From Sporosarcina sp. ACRSM (lineage in GTDB: Bacteria > Bacillota > Bacilli > Bacillales_A > Planococcaceae), in NCBI RefSeq assembly GCF_022346545.1, contig NZ_JAKRNU010000007.1, positions 1 through 64,000 of the forward strand: a stretch of DNA of 64,000 nucleotides, written 5' to 3'. The notes beneath the pieces are model-generated. The model had not been told where the DNA came from and did not search any database. It was given only the letters and a program-made list of their open reading frames with translations. Below are positions 44,559-53,416 of the stretch, in pieces. Position 1 is the first letter of the stretch; each line of letters opens with the position of its first letter. The position numbers and the translations under genes are program-made.

Positions 44559-45333
44559 CTTGCACTTCCTCCCCTAAATAAGCCTCGATAACTTTTGGAT
44601 TATTCCGGATTTCTTCAGGAGTTCCCTCAGCAAGAAGCACACCATGATCCAACACGTAAATGCGCTCACAAATCCCCATGACCAAATTCATATCATGTTC
44701 AATCAATAAAATGGTCAAGTTGAACTTTTCACGGACAAAAGCAATGAGCTCCATAAGATCCTTCGTCTCCTGCGGGTTCATCCCTGCGGCAGGTTCATCG
44801 AGCAATAATAACTGAGGACCCGCAGCCAAAGCTCTCGCAATTTCCAGCCTTCGCTGTTTTCCATAAGCCAAATTTTTGGCATCTTCATCTTTATATTGGG
44901 CAAGGTTGAAAATTTCCAGAAACTCCATCGCTTTCTTTTCCATTTCTTTCTCACCGGAAAAATGAGAGGGGAAACGGAACATGGAACTTAACACCGAATG
45001 CTTCGCCAATGAATGATACGCAACTTTGACATTATCCAAAACGGAAAGTTCGTTAAATAGCCGGATATTCTGGAAAGTCCGGCTGATGCCGAGCCTTGTC
45101 ACTTGGAAAGGAGCCAATCCGTTAATGCGCCGACCATTTAAAACAATATCGCCTTCTGTCGGTGTATAGACGCCTGTCAATAAGTTGAAACTCGTCGTCT
45201 TTCCCGCTCCGTTCGGACCGATCAGCCCGACCAATTCCCCTTGATGAATTTCCATATTGAAATTCGAAACGGCTTTTAAGCCACCGAATTGGATGCCGAC
45301 GTCTTTCACTTGTAATAACGGCTCACTGCCCAT
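44539..45333 (-). CDS. livG: Branched-chain amino acid ABC transporter ATPase LivG
   Basis: The 264-residue ATPase has Walker A GPNGAGKTT and the LivG insert SVLDNVKVAYHSL. The signature is AYGKQRRLEIARAL (LAYG replaces LSGG, normal for LivG), with Walker B LLLLDEPAAGMNP. AAAGGAGG lies before the ATG. It overlaps livM by 11 bp. Confidence 0.95.
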   Translation of the reverse strand: MGSEPLLQVKDVGIQFGGLKAVSNFNMEIHQGELVGLIGPNGAGKTTSFNLLTGVYTPTEGDIVLNGRRINGLAPFQVTRLGISRTFQNIRLFNELSVLDNVKVAYHSLAKHSVLSSMFRFPSHFSGEKEMEKKAMEFLEIFNLAQYKDEDAKNLAYGKQRRLEIARALAAGPQLLLLDEPAAGMNPQETKDLMELIAFVREKFNLTILLIEHDMNLVMGICERIYVLDHGVLLAEGTPEEIRNNPKVIEAYLGEEVQDEHAKG

Positions 45334-46273
45334 GGTGGCTGCCTCCTTTCGAAAATCTCCACAACTTGAAGTAATCCGTAATTTCCATCGTACCCATCAA
45401 CCCTTTCGGACGATAAAGCATGACGATGATAAGGACTAAACTGTAGATAATCATACGCGTTTCAGGATACCCTTGTAGGAATGTGGAGACGACGGTCAGC
45501 AAGATCGTCGCGACAACCGCGCCTGACAAACTCCCAAGCCCTCCAAGAACCACGTAAATCAAAATATCAATGGATTTTAAAAACCCGAAGTTCGCTGGTT
45601 GGATAATATAGAAATTATGCGCATACAATGCTCCCGCAATGCCCGCAAAAAAAGCCCCGATTGCGAATGCCAACACTTTATAATAGGTGGTGTTAATCCC
45701 CATCGCATCTGAAGCGATTTCGTTCTCCCGCACCGATATGCAAGCACGCCCATGTCTGGAATTGGTAAAATTGACGATAACAAGAACTGTGATCATCAGG
45801 CAGACGAACGTATACGTCCAAGTCGTTAAGTGAGTGACTTGCATCCCCGCCGCCCCACCGACATATTCGATATTCAAAAAGACAATCCGGATGATTTCCG
45901 CAAAACCAAGTGTAGCAATCGCCAAATAATCCCCTCTAAGCCGCAAGCTCGGAATGCCGATGATCAGCCCTGCGATTGTCGCAACGATGCCCGCCGCCAA
46001 AATGGCTACGATAAACGGCAGATGGAACTTCATCGTGACAATGGCCGAAATATACGCTCCAACTGCTAAAAATCCGGCATGCCCGAGTGAAAACTGGCCT
46101 GTAATGCCGATCACTAGATGGAGACTGACAGCCAACATAATATTAATGGACATAAATATTAACGTGTTCGTATAGAAACTATTTAAATTGCCTCCATTGA
46201 TCAGCATTTGAACAACCGCATACACCACGATGGCTACACCAATGAATACCCAAAATTGTTTTGATTTTTTCAT
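45323..46273 (-). CDS. livM: Branched-chain amino acid ABC permease LivM
   Basis: The 316-residue inner-membrane permease has about nine helices. It carries GQFSLGHAGFLAVGAYISAI and the coupling-helix region SRHGRACISVRENEIASDAMG, the LivM signature. It pairs with LivH, encoded 13 bp upstream. Confidence 0.94.
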   Translation of the reverse strand: MKKSKQFWVFIGVAIVVYAVVQMLINGGNLNSFYTNTLIFMSINIMLAVSLHLVIGITGQFSLGHAGFLAVGAYISAIVTMKFHLPFIVAILAAGIVATIAGLIIGIPSLRLRGDYLAIATLGFAEIIRIVFLNIEYVGGAAGMQVTHLTTWTYTFVCLMITVLVIVNFTNSRHGRACISVRENEIASDAMGINTTYYKVLAFAIGAFFAGIAGALYAHNFYIIQPANFGFLKSIDILIYVVLGGLGSLSGAVVATILLTVVSTFLQGYPETRMIIYSLVLIIVMLYRPKGLMGTMEITDYFKLWRFSKGGSHHGQ

Positions 46274-46286
46274 AAACTGATGTCAC

Positions 46287-47162
46287 CTACACTTTCTCTC
46301 GTGTATTTTTACCAAAGATGCCAGACGGTTTTAAAATGAGGATCAAGATCAAAATGACGAATGCCGCTGCATCTCTCCACAGTGAAAAGCCGAGCGCACT
46401 GACAATCGTTTCGACAACCCCAAGTACAAGCCCTCCGACCATCGCTCCGGGGATAATGCCGATTCCACCAAGGACGGCCGCTACGAATGCTTTCAAACCG
46501 GGAATGACCCCCATGAGCGGGTCGATCTTTGTATAGTAAATACCGAAGATGACACCTGCCGCGCCAGCCAAAGCAGAGCCGATCGCAAATGTGGCAGAAA
46601 TGGTATTGTCCACATTGATGCCCATCAGCCTCGCTGCATCGGCGTCGTAGGATACAGCGCGCATCGCTTTTCCGATTTTCGTTTTATGTACAATAAATTG
46701 AAGGATGATCATCAATGTCACGGAAACTGTTAGAATCAGAATCGATTGACTGCTAATTTGAGCACCGAACAAGTTGAACGTTTTGTTGGCAAAATCGGAA
46801 GGATATGCCACTGGTTGTGCCCCTCGCATATAGATGACACCATTCTGAATTAATAAGGAAACTCCGATTGCTGTAATCAAGGCGGCGATTCTCGTCGCAT
46901 TCCGCAATCTTTTATACGCTACGCGCTCGATGATCACGCCGATAATCGCACAAGAGACCATCGAGATAAGTAGTGCGGGAAAGAAACCAAGTCCCCAACC
47001 GGCAATTGTAAAATAACCGATAAAAGCACCAATCATGAAAATTTCACCATGGGCAAAGTTAATAAGCTTTATAATTCCGTAAACCATCGTATAACCGAGT
47101 GCGATCAATGCATAGATGCTTCCGAGCGATATACCGTTTATCAGCTGTTGTAGCCATTCCAT
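46287..47162 (-). CDS. livH: Branched-chain amino acid ABC permease LivH
   Basis: The 291-residue permease has GLSLGSIYAL-type helix 1 (here GISLGSIYALIALGYTMVYG), NFAHGEIFMIGAF and the coupling segment AMRAVSYDADAARLMGI. GAAGGGAG favours ATG at 47162 over an upstream GTG. It is separated from livJ by a hairpin terminator. Confidence 0.94.
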   Translation of the reverse strand: MEWLQQLINGISLGSIYALIALGYTMVYGIIKLINFAHGEIFMIGAFIGYFTIAGWGLGFFPALLISMVSCAIIGVIIERVAYKRLRNATRIAALITAIGVSLLIQNGVIYMRGAQPVAYPSDFANKTFNLFGAQISSQSILILTVSVTLMIILQFIVHKTKIGKAMRAVSYDADAARLMGINVDNTISATFAIGSALAGAAGVIFGIYYTKIDPLMGVIPGLKAFVAAVLGGIGIIPGAMVGGLVLGVVETIVSALGFSLWRDAAAFVILILILILKPSGIFGKNTREKV

Positions 47163-47193
47163 CCTTTCCACTCCCTTCTAAAAAAAGAAAAAG

Positions 47194-47222
47194 AACGGGA
47201 GGAGGATCATCCCCCTCCCGTT
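47194..47222 (-). terminator. Intra-operon terminator between livJ and livH
   Basis: On the minus strand AACGGGAGGGGG pairs imperfectly with CCTCCTCCCGTT, followed by a T-rich tail. Partial readthrough would give more binding protein than permease, a common arrangement in ABC operons. Confidence 0.75.
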
Positions 47223-47315
47223 CCTCCCACTTCATTACACTTCTTTGAAGTTGCGTTCATTTTTTACATTGAACTTACTTCGTTCTCTCGTACCAAGCCT
47301 GTCAAACAAGTGAAA

Positions 47316-48509
47316 TCATGGATTGACTTTCGTTTTAAATACGGTTTCCCCGTCTTTATATTCCAAAATCGTAGCGGATTTGATCGGGTGATGATTTTCG
47401 TCCACTGAGTAAAGGCCTGTAATCAACTCAAGGTCTTTTGTTTCAGCCAATGCATCTTTGATTTTTGTGGAATCTGGTCCACCTGCACGCTGAATGGCAT
47501 CTGCTAGTAAGTAAACAGTGTCATAACCGAGTGCGTTGAAAGCGTCTGGCGCTTTTCCGTACTTCTCCTCAAATTTCTTACTGAATTCTTGGATTTTCCC
47601 ATCTGGATCTTCAGAAGAATAATGGTTGGTCGTGAATGTATTATTCAACGCATCCGCTCCTGCCAAATCCAAAAGAATTGGTGAATCCCAGCCATCTGCT
47701 CCCATCAATGGGACATCGATACCCATCTCACGAGCTTGTTTGACGATCAAACCGACTTCTTCATAGTATCCCGGGATGAAAATGAATTCCGGATTTTCTG
47801 ACTTGATGCGAGTCAGTGTAGATCGGAAATCTGAGTCTTTCGCTACATATGACTCATTTGATACAATTTTACCACCGGCCGCTTCGAAATCTTTCTTGAA
47901 GGAAGCTGCAAGACCTTTTGAGTAATCGCTTGCATTATCGGAGTAGATTGCTACATTTTTCACTTTTAGTTCATTGGCTGCAAAGTTCGCTGCCACCGTT
48001 CCTTGGAAAGGATCAATAAAGGATGTACGGAATACGTACTCATTCACTCCACCATCTTCTCTAACTGTTACAGAAGGGCTTGTCCCAGAAGGGCTGATAA
48101 GCGGTACTTGTTTGTCGTTTGCAATTTGCGCTTGTGCCACGGTCGCACCACTCGTTGCCGCCCCGATGATGGCTACCACCTTGTCCTGCTCTGCTAGGCG
48201 GATTGCCGCACTTGTCGCTTCCGCATTATCTGATTTGTTATCGATTTTAACGATTTCAATTTGCTTGCCTTCAATCCCGCCTGCTGCATTGATCTCTTCG
48301 ACAGCAAGATCAATCCCCGCCGCTTCAGACGTTCCATAAGAGGCAACCGCTCCGGATAATTCCAAGTTCACGCCGATTTTAATCGTCTCGCTATCATTGG
48401 ATTCACCTGATTCTCCACTGCTTGTGTCATTGTCCGCTCCACATGCTGCCAACAATCCAACGATAAGTGTTGAAACAGCAAAAACACTTAGCCACTTTTT
48501 CAATTTCAA
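47316..48509 (-). CDS. livJ: Branched-chain amino acid-binding lipoprotein LivJ
   Basis: The 397-residue type I periplasmic-binding fold protein has a lipoprotein signal (lipobox LLAAC) and a Ser/Gly/Glu linker. The mature domain starts IKIGVNLELSGAVASYG. The TTG start follows GGGGGG by 8 nt. It captures Leu/Ile/Val (or a related amino acid) for LivHMGF. A strong promoter and a CodY-like site lie upstream. Confidence 0.94.
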   Translation of the reverse strand: MKLKKWLSVFAVSTLIVGLLAACGADNDTSSGESGESNDSETIKIGVNLELSGAVASYGTSEAAGIDLAVEEINAAGGIEGKQIEIVKIDNKSDNAEATSAAIRLAEQDKVVAIIGAATSGATVAQAQIANDKQVPLISPSGTSPSVTVREDGGVNEYVFRTSFIDPFQGTVAANFAANELKVKNVAIYSDNASDYSKGLAASFKKDFEAAGGKIVSNESYVAKDSDFRSTLTRIKSENPEFIFIPGYYEEVGLIVKQAREMGIDVPLMGADGWDSPILLDLAGADALNNTFTTNHYSSEDPDGKIQEFSKKFEEKYGKAPDAFNALGYDTVYLLADAIQRAGGPDSTKIKDALAETKDLELITGLYSVDENHHPIKSATILEYKDGETVFKTKVNP

Positions 48510-48549
48510 ATGTGATCCCCCCAGTTATCATTTGAGTTTAAAAGTTTAC

Positions 48550-48564
48550 CATTTTCAGATTATT
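48550..48564. promoter_or_regulatory. Candidate CodY-binding site before livJ
   Basis: On the minus strand AATAATCTGAAAATG matches the CodY consensus AATTTTCWGAAAATT at 12 of 15 positions. It lies just downstream of the -10 box, where a repressor would block initiation. CodY is known to repress branched-chain amino acid uptake in Bacilli. Confidence 0.55.
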
Positions 48565-48581
48565 ATATAATCTTATTGCCT

Positions 48582-48610
48582 AGTATATACGCCTATCTTA
48601 CTATTGTCAA
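48582..48610 (-). promoter_or_regulatory. Promoter of the liv operon
   Basis: On the minus strand consensus TTGACA (48605-48610), 17 bp, TATACT (48582-48587). Confidence 0.85.
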
Positions 48611-48638
48611 AACCTTTTTTCTTTATGAAATTATTGGA

Positions 48639-48686
48639 AAAATAAAGAGAGAAGTGACGAGATCTCATCACTTCCCTCTTTATTTT
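48639..48686. terminator. Terminator of yunB
   Basis: AAAATAAAGAG...GAAGTGA pairs with TCACTTC.CTCTTTATTTT, a long stem with T-runs on both strands. It ends two bases from the yunB stop. Confidence 0.8.
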
Positions 48687-48687
48687 C

Positions 48688-49467
48688 TTATTGTCCATCT
48701 CCAGGTATTTCAATTGGAAAAGGTATCTCAACACTTGGTGAATTATCTCCTCCACTACTGTAGACGGGTGGAACCTTGCCTGGAACTAAGATCGATCCTA
48801 CAAGAACTTTCTGCGTCACGACGCTTTTTTGTGTGGCAAGCGGCACGATGATTTGGACATTTACCGTTACGACTACATTTACTTCAAGTATTCCATTGTT
48901 AATACCAAATGCGCTATTGGTCGTTTCAATATCCGCATGGACAGCGCCGATGACGTGAAGACGTATAGGAATTTTAGGTCCTAAGTTCCCAAGCAATGGA
49001 ATGTTCGCTGCTTGCCCAACCGGTACGTAAAATACCACTCCCCCTTGTTTCTCCATTGCATCTTGATTGTATTGAATATTCTCATCCAAAGGCAATACGT
49101 CCAGATTCCCTGCTTCCGCCTCTTTTAGATAGGTAGTAACAAGCTCATGTACATCCGCCAATACCCTACTTGTAGCTTCTCCATTGATGGCGATAGCGCC
49201 GTTAGGATCATTGGGGATCGTTTGAAAAAGTTCTTCATTACTTGGCATTGAGAACTTTTTTGAAGTAAGTGCTTTGTTAATTACATGAGCTGCAATCTGC
49301 TCTGTTTGCACTTCTGCATATTGTATGTAGATAGGCGCGAGTCCAGCGTTGACCGCATAAAGGAAAAGTCCGATTGAGATTAAAAATACGGGAATAAGGA
49401 GCGGGAATAGCTTTCTTTTCGTTTTCCTTTTTCGTGTTTTCCTTGTCACTTGCCCATGAAATTTCAA
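48688..49467 (-). CDS. yunB: Sporulation protein YunB
   Basis: The 259-residue protein has a Lys/Arg-rich N-terminus, one transmembrane helix (about 20-41) and an extracytoplasmic domain with LGPKIPIRLHVIGAVHADIE and NIPLLGNL. YunB in B. subtilis is made in the mother cell under sigma-E and affects sporulation. The TTG start has AGGAGGAG close upstream. That ribosome site is inside a perfect 12-bp inverted repeat. Confidence 0.92.
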   Translation of the reverse strand: MKFHGQVTRKTRKRKTKRKLFPLLIPVFLISIGLFLYAVNAGLAPIYIQYAEVQTEQIAAHVINKALTSKKFSMPSNEELFQTIPNDPNGAIAINGEATSRVLADVHELVTTYLKEAEAGNLDVLPLDENIQYNQDAMEKQGGVVFYVPVGQAANIPLLGNLGPKIPIRLHVIGAVHADIETTNSAFGINNGILEVNVVVTVNVQIIVPLATQKSVVTQKVLVGSILVPGKVPPVYSSGGDNSPSVEIPFPIEIPGDGQ

Positions 49468-49470
49468 AAC

Positions 49471-49509
49471 AACTCCTCCTATCCCACATTATGCAGTATA
49501 GGAGGAGTT
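49471..49509 (-). promoter_or_regulatory. Hairpin sequestering the yunB ribosome site
   Basis: AACTCCTCCTAT and ATAGGAGGAGTT form a perfect 12-bp stem around a 15-nt loop in the mRNA. The second arm contains the AGGAGGAG ribosome site, and the TTG start follows within 4 nt. The T-run is weak (GTTTTG), so a pure terminator role for yunD is less likely but possible. Confidence 0.65.
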
Positions 49510-49541
49510 CATACGTTGGTTTATTGCTAGAACTGAAGGTA

Positions 49542-50915
49542 TCAATCTATATTTTGTTCTTTTCCATACCATCCAAAAATATCTCTTATCAACTCGGGCA
49601 TGTAATAATCTTTTTCAGCCTCTTTCAACGCTGGAAAGAAAAAACCGAATGTGAACATATCCAACGTTGCTAGCGTATAGGTCCTCCCTGCTAGCACTTC
49701 CCGATTCCCAGCAAATAACTGCCCATAGCGATTTTGGTAAAGCCTTTCATGGATCATCGCGCCCATTAAAGTCCCCCGAAAGCCAAGCCCTTTGATTTCA
49801 ATTTCAGGCCATTCCTTGTTTAAGGATTGTTCATAGACTTCCATCAGCAACTGACCGTCTAACGTGACGACACATGGATTAATCGGATGAGGCAAGAGCG
49901 CATGAAGATCGCCTCTTGACACCCATCCTTTTTCGAGGCTTCCTAGAAAAATCCCCGCATTGAACAGGGCACAATCCGCTTCCGTGTACGCGATGAGTGC
50001 TCTTGCAAAAAAAGAGGATAGTTCACTTTCTCCAAAAAGATTTTGACGCAATGGGATCGGATTGAAAAATACCTTTTCGCTCATCGCTTGATTCCCTGCA
50101 TCGATCAACCGATTCATTTCCCGCACATCTTCTTCCCCATGCGTCAACTGATCGGTCCGGTAGAGAAGCGCTTTTCGATCGGTGATCTCCTTTGCATCCA
50201 AGCTGATTTTTAGCGTCACATGCCCAACGTATTCCCCATATTTTCCCGTTGCTGCTAATAAGACAGGTCCAATAAACTCGCCTTCTGGGAGTACATGATG
50301 GGTATGCGCGCCTAAAATGACGTCAATGATCGGACACTCCGCTGCAAGGCGTTTGTCTTCATGAATGCCCATATGCGATAGACAGACGATCACATCTACC
50401 TCGTCCCTCATCTGTTCAGCTAGTTGTTTTAATGTTTCCCGGGGAGGCGTGATTTGCCAACCGAGTTTTGAATAGAAAGCTTGGTACTCCGCCGTAGCTC
50501 CGATGAGTCCGATCCGGGTGCCTTTCCCAGTCGTGTATATGACGGAGGGAATCGCCCAATCCGGGTATTGTCCGTCATCCCACAAATTGCCCAGCACGAT
50601 ATCGAAGTTGGCATCCTCATAGAGCATGTTCAGTGCCGTTTTGGACATCGTAATCCCTTCATTATTGCCGATGGTCACCGCATCATACCCCGCTTGATTC
50701 AACAAATGGGTGTTGCCTTTTCCTGCTGTCCCTTCCGTGAATGGATGCGAGCGATCAACAAAGTCACCGATATCGAAGACGAAGCAAGCATCCCCAAGAT
50801 TAAGATGATGCCGTTTCCGCTCGCGAAGAAACCGGCTGATTTGTGGCCAGCTCTCAAAGTGACTGTGGACATCATTCGTATGATAGATGTGGATTATTTC
50901 ATTCATCTGTTCCAT
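49542..50915 (-). CDS. yunD: 5'-nucleotidase-family metallophosphoesterase, YunD-like
   Basis: The 457-residue calcineurin-like phosphoesterase has the metal motifs IYHTNDVHSHFE, DIGDFVD, GNNEG, LSHMGIH and GAHTHHVLPEG. A 5'-nucleotidase C-terminal domain follows from about residue 285. There is no signal peptide, so it is predicted to be cytosolic, unlike exported UshA enzymes. GGGGTG precedes MEQMNEI; the longer frame upstream overlaps yunE. The nucleotide or sugar substrate is not known. Confidence 0.9.
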   Translation of the reverse strand: MEQMNEIIHIYHTNDVHSHFESWPQISRFLRERKRHHLNLGDACFVFDIGDFVDRSHPFTEGTAGKGNTHLLNQAGYDAVTIGNNEGITMSKTALNMLYEDANFDIVLGNLWDDGQYPDWAIPSVIYTTGKGTRIGLIGATAEYQAFYSKLGWQITPPRETLKQLAEQMRDEVDVIVCLSHMGIHEDKRLAAECPIIDVILGAHTHHVLPEGEFIGPVLLAATGKYGEYVGHVTLKISLDAKEITDRKALLYRTDQLTHGEEDVREMNRLIDAGNQAMSEKVFFNPIPLRQNLFGESELSSFFARALIAYTEADCALFNAGIFLGSLEKGWVSRGDLHALLPHPINPCVVTLDGQLLMEVYEQSLNKEWPEIEIKGLGFRGTLMGAMIHERLYQNRYGQLFAGNREVLAGRTYTLATLDMFTFGFFFPALKEAEKDYYMPELIRDIFGWYGKEQNID

Positions 50916-50919
50916 AAGG

Positions 50920-51744
50920 TCACCCCAAAATCCCGTCAATAATGGACCTGATTCCAAGCAATAGAAGCGTGATACGCAATGCAAACACAAGCGTTTCCGA
51001 TTTCATTTTCTGATTCAGATACGCGCCGACTTTCGCCCCGATGTAGGCTGCCGGAACGACTGGAATCGTATAAAGCCAAGGCACGTTTCCAAGTGTGATA
51101 TGTGTTGCTGAATTGACGAGAGCCGATAGAAGTACCATGAACATCGATGTCCCGACTGCGACATGCGGGGGAAATAGAAAAAGTAAAATCATGGCAGGAA
51201 CGATGATGGAGCCTCCACCGATTCCGAACAGACCAGAAGAAAACCCGACGACAAAGGTCAATAGCAATGCAAACCAAACCGGGTAGCCATATACGAAATT
51301 CTCCCCCGTACGATCCGTGAAACTTCGTTGTTTTCCATGATTCACAAACCAACTGACCGGTTTCAAATATTTTCGAACAAGTAAAAGTGTGGATAGTATG
51401 ATTAATAATATGCCGAAGTATAAATTAAATGAGGGTAAATCCAATCCTTTATTGACATAAGCTCCTAATATCGTCCCAGGAACACTTCCCGCGAAGAAGA
51501 TAAATCCACTTCGATAGTCGATCGTTTTTGTTTTCATATACGCTAATGTTGAAGAAAGCCCTGTAAAAATCATCATGACGACGGATAGACCGACAACACT
51601 TTGCGGTGTAATTCCGCCGATCATCCCTAAATTAATACCGAAGAAGAGTGTTGCGGGTACCAATATGATCCCGCCACCTAATCCTACTAGTGCCCCGACG
51701 ATGCCCGCCGCAAGGCCAATGACCGCTAAAATAACAAATTCCAT
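50920..51744 (-). CDS. yunE: TauE/SafE (TSUP) permease, YunE-like
   Basis: The 274-residue membrane protein has about eight helices and the two repeated family motifs GLGGGIILVPATLFF and GIGGGSIIVPAMILL. TSUP carriers move sulfite, sulfonates or related anions. The ATG overlaps the stop of yunF (TAATG), so translation is coupled. GAAGGGG lies 6 nt upstream. Confidence 0.9.
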   Translation of the reverse strand: MEFVILAVIGLAAGIVGALVGLGGGIILVPATLFFGINLGMIGGITPQSVVGLSVVMMIFTGLSSTLAYMKTKTIDYRSGFIFFAGSVPGTILGAYVNKGLDLPSFNLYFGILLIILSTLLLVRKYLKPVSWFVNHGKQRSFTDRTGENFVYGYPVWFALLLTFVVGFSSGLFGIGGGSIIVPAMILLFLFPPHVAVGTSMFMVLLSALVNSATHITLGNVPWLYTIPVVPAAYIGAKVGAYLNQKMKSETLVFALRITLLLLGIRSIIDGILG

Positions 51745-52607
51745 TACCATTCCCCTTCGAAAAAGTCGAGCTGTTTCGGCGCCAAACGCTCGTAATTGAT
51801 ATTGAGCATTTTTTGAAAACGCTTCGCGTTTTGTGCCGCGTGGCCACCCGAGTTGTTATTAAAGACGACAAACACTTCTTCCGTCTCCGCCTTCAACTTT
51901 TGAACCGCCGTTTGGATTTCCTGCAGTTCACTATCCACGTAATTATATAAATACCGGACCTTCCGCCATGCCTGATCATCTCCTGACAAGTTACGCCACC
52001 CTTGCACATTGCGACCATGAAGTCGGAACAGCACTTTATCTGCCCGTGTCGTCTCCGGAACGAGCGGAATGCTTCCATCCCCCGCTTGCGGCTCATCGCA
52101 AACGGAATGAATGAGATTCCATTTACGTAAAAAACCCAAAGTCCCTTCTTGGTAATCGGATGAATACCACGATTGATGCCTAAATTCGATCGCAATATCG
52201 AATCCTTCTAACCTGTTACGTATGAAAAGGATTTCCTGAACATTTTCCTTGGTACAATCAAACCACGGCGGAAATTGCACAAGAATCATCGCTAATTTCC
52301 CCGCATCCTGCAGAGGCTGAATGGACAATCTAAACTGTTCGTACATCTCTTCGACTGATGCATATGGAAGTTCCCCACGATGATGCCCTGTCATCCCTTG
52401 ATAAGCTTTGACAATAAAACGGAAATTGTCAGGCGTTTCCGCAATCCATTTACGTATATTTCGCTCCGGCTGAATCGCGTAAAATGTCGAGTCCAATTCG
52501 ACGACTGGAAAATGCGCGCTATAATCGACCAGCTTATCCTTCGCTGAAGAAGAAGGGGCGTATACATCAGGATGATCTCCCCAACCCGTCAATCCGATTT
52601 CAATCAA
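51744..52607 (-). CDS. yunF: DUF72 protein, YunF-like
   Basis: The 287-residue TIM-barrel-like protein has IGLTGWGDHPDVY at the N-terminus, VELDSTFYAIQPE and VFVVFNNNSGGHAAQNA near the end, as in YecE/YunF proteins. Its function is unknown. The TTG start follows GGAAGGG. It is first of yunF-yunE-yunD. Confidence 0.88.
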   Translation of the reverse strand: MIEIGLTGWGDHPDVYAPSSSAKDKLVDYSAHFPVVELDSTFYAIQPERNIRKWIAETPDNFRFIVKAYQGMTGHHRGELPYASVEEMYEQFRLSIQPLQDAGKLAMILVQFPPWFDCTKENVQEILFIRNRLEGFDIAIEFRHQSWYSSDYQEGTLGFLRKWNLIHSVCDEPQAGDGSIPLVPETTRADKVLFRLHGRNVQGWRNLSGDDQAWRKVRYLYNYVDSELQEIQTAVQKLKAETEEVFVVFNNNSGGHAAQNAKRFQKMLNINYERLAPKQLDFFEGEW

Positions 52608-52713
52608 TGTTTAGCCCTTCCTTTCTCATGAAACAATACTATCATAGTATCATATCTCAGAAAGTCCTTTGTAACAATTGTGTTTGCTTGGTGATTGAGC
52701 GTTTTGGGAGGCT

Positions 52714-53352
52714 TTTGAGCTTTTGGGGTGTTCCTTTGGGCGTGGGATGCAGCTCTTTGAGCGCGGGGGCTGCTCTTTGAGCGCGGGGGGCTGCTTTTTG
52801 AGCGCGCGGGGCTGCTCTTTGAGCGCGGGGAGCTGCTCTTTGAGCGCGGGGAGCTGCTCTTTGAGCGCCGGGCCAATCTCTTTGAGCGCGGGAGCAGTTT
52901 TTTGAGCGCGGGGAGCTGCTCTTTGAGCGCGGGGAGCGACTCTTTGAGCGCGGGGAGCGACTCTTTGAGCGCGGGGAGCGACTCTTTGAGCGCGGGGAGC
53001 GACTCTTTGAGCGCGGGGAGCTGCTCTTTGAGCGCGGGGAGCTGCTCTTTGAGCGCGGGGAGCTGCTCTTTGAGCGCGGGGAGCTGCTCTTTGAGCGCGG
53101 GGAGCTGCTCTTTGAGCGCGGGGGGCTGCTCTTTGAGCGCGGAGGGCTGCTCTTTGAGCGCGGAGGGCTGCTCTTTGAGCGCGGAGGGCTGCTCTTTGAG
53201 CGCGGGAGCTGCTTTTTGAGCGCGGGACCAATCTCTTCGAGCGCGGGGGGCTGCTCTTTGAGCGCGGAGGGCTGCTCTTTGAGCGCGGAGGGCTGCTCTT
53301 TGAGCGCGGGAGCTGCTTTTTGAGCGCGGGACCAATCTCTTCGAGCGCAGGG
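52714..53352 (+). repeat. Tandem array of about 30 units, 21-bp period (TTTGAGCGCGGGG core)
   Basis: Units of TTTGAGCGCGGGGAGCTGCTC repeat with a 21-bp period, with a few 20-bp units (for example from 52756). The first units near 52714-52756 are degenerate. Variants AGCGACTC and AGGGCTGCTC occur in runs. A block of about 104 bp is duplicated (53227 and 53331 share ACCAATCTCTTCGAGCGC). With its edges it fills the 809 bp between yunF and sufB; no gene is supported. Confidence 0.92.
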
Positions 53353-53375
53353 AAGCGCTATTAATAAATTGCATG

Positions 53376-53406
53376 AAAAAAACCGGCACGAATGGCCGGT
53401 TTTTTC
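53376..53406. terminator. Terminator of the suf operon
   Basis: AAAACCGGC pairs with GCCGGTTTT across a 7-nt loop, with A/T runs on both sides. Confidence 0.85.
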
Positions 53407-53416
53407 TTTATCGTTA

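Noticed and set aside
52714..53352. CRISPR array
   Set aside because: There are no unique spacers of 30-40 bp between repeats, the unit is only 21 bp, and there are no cas genes.
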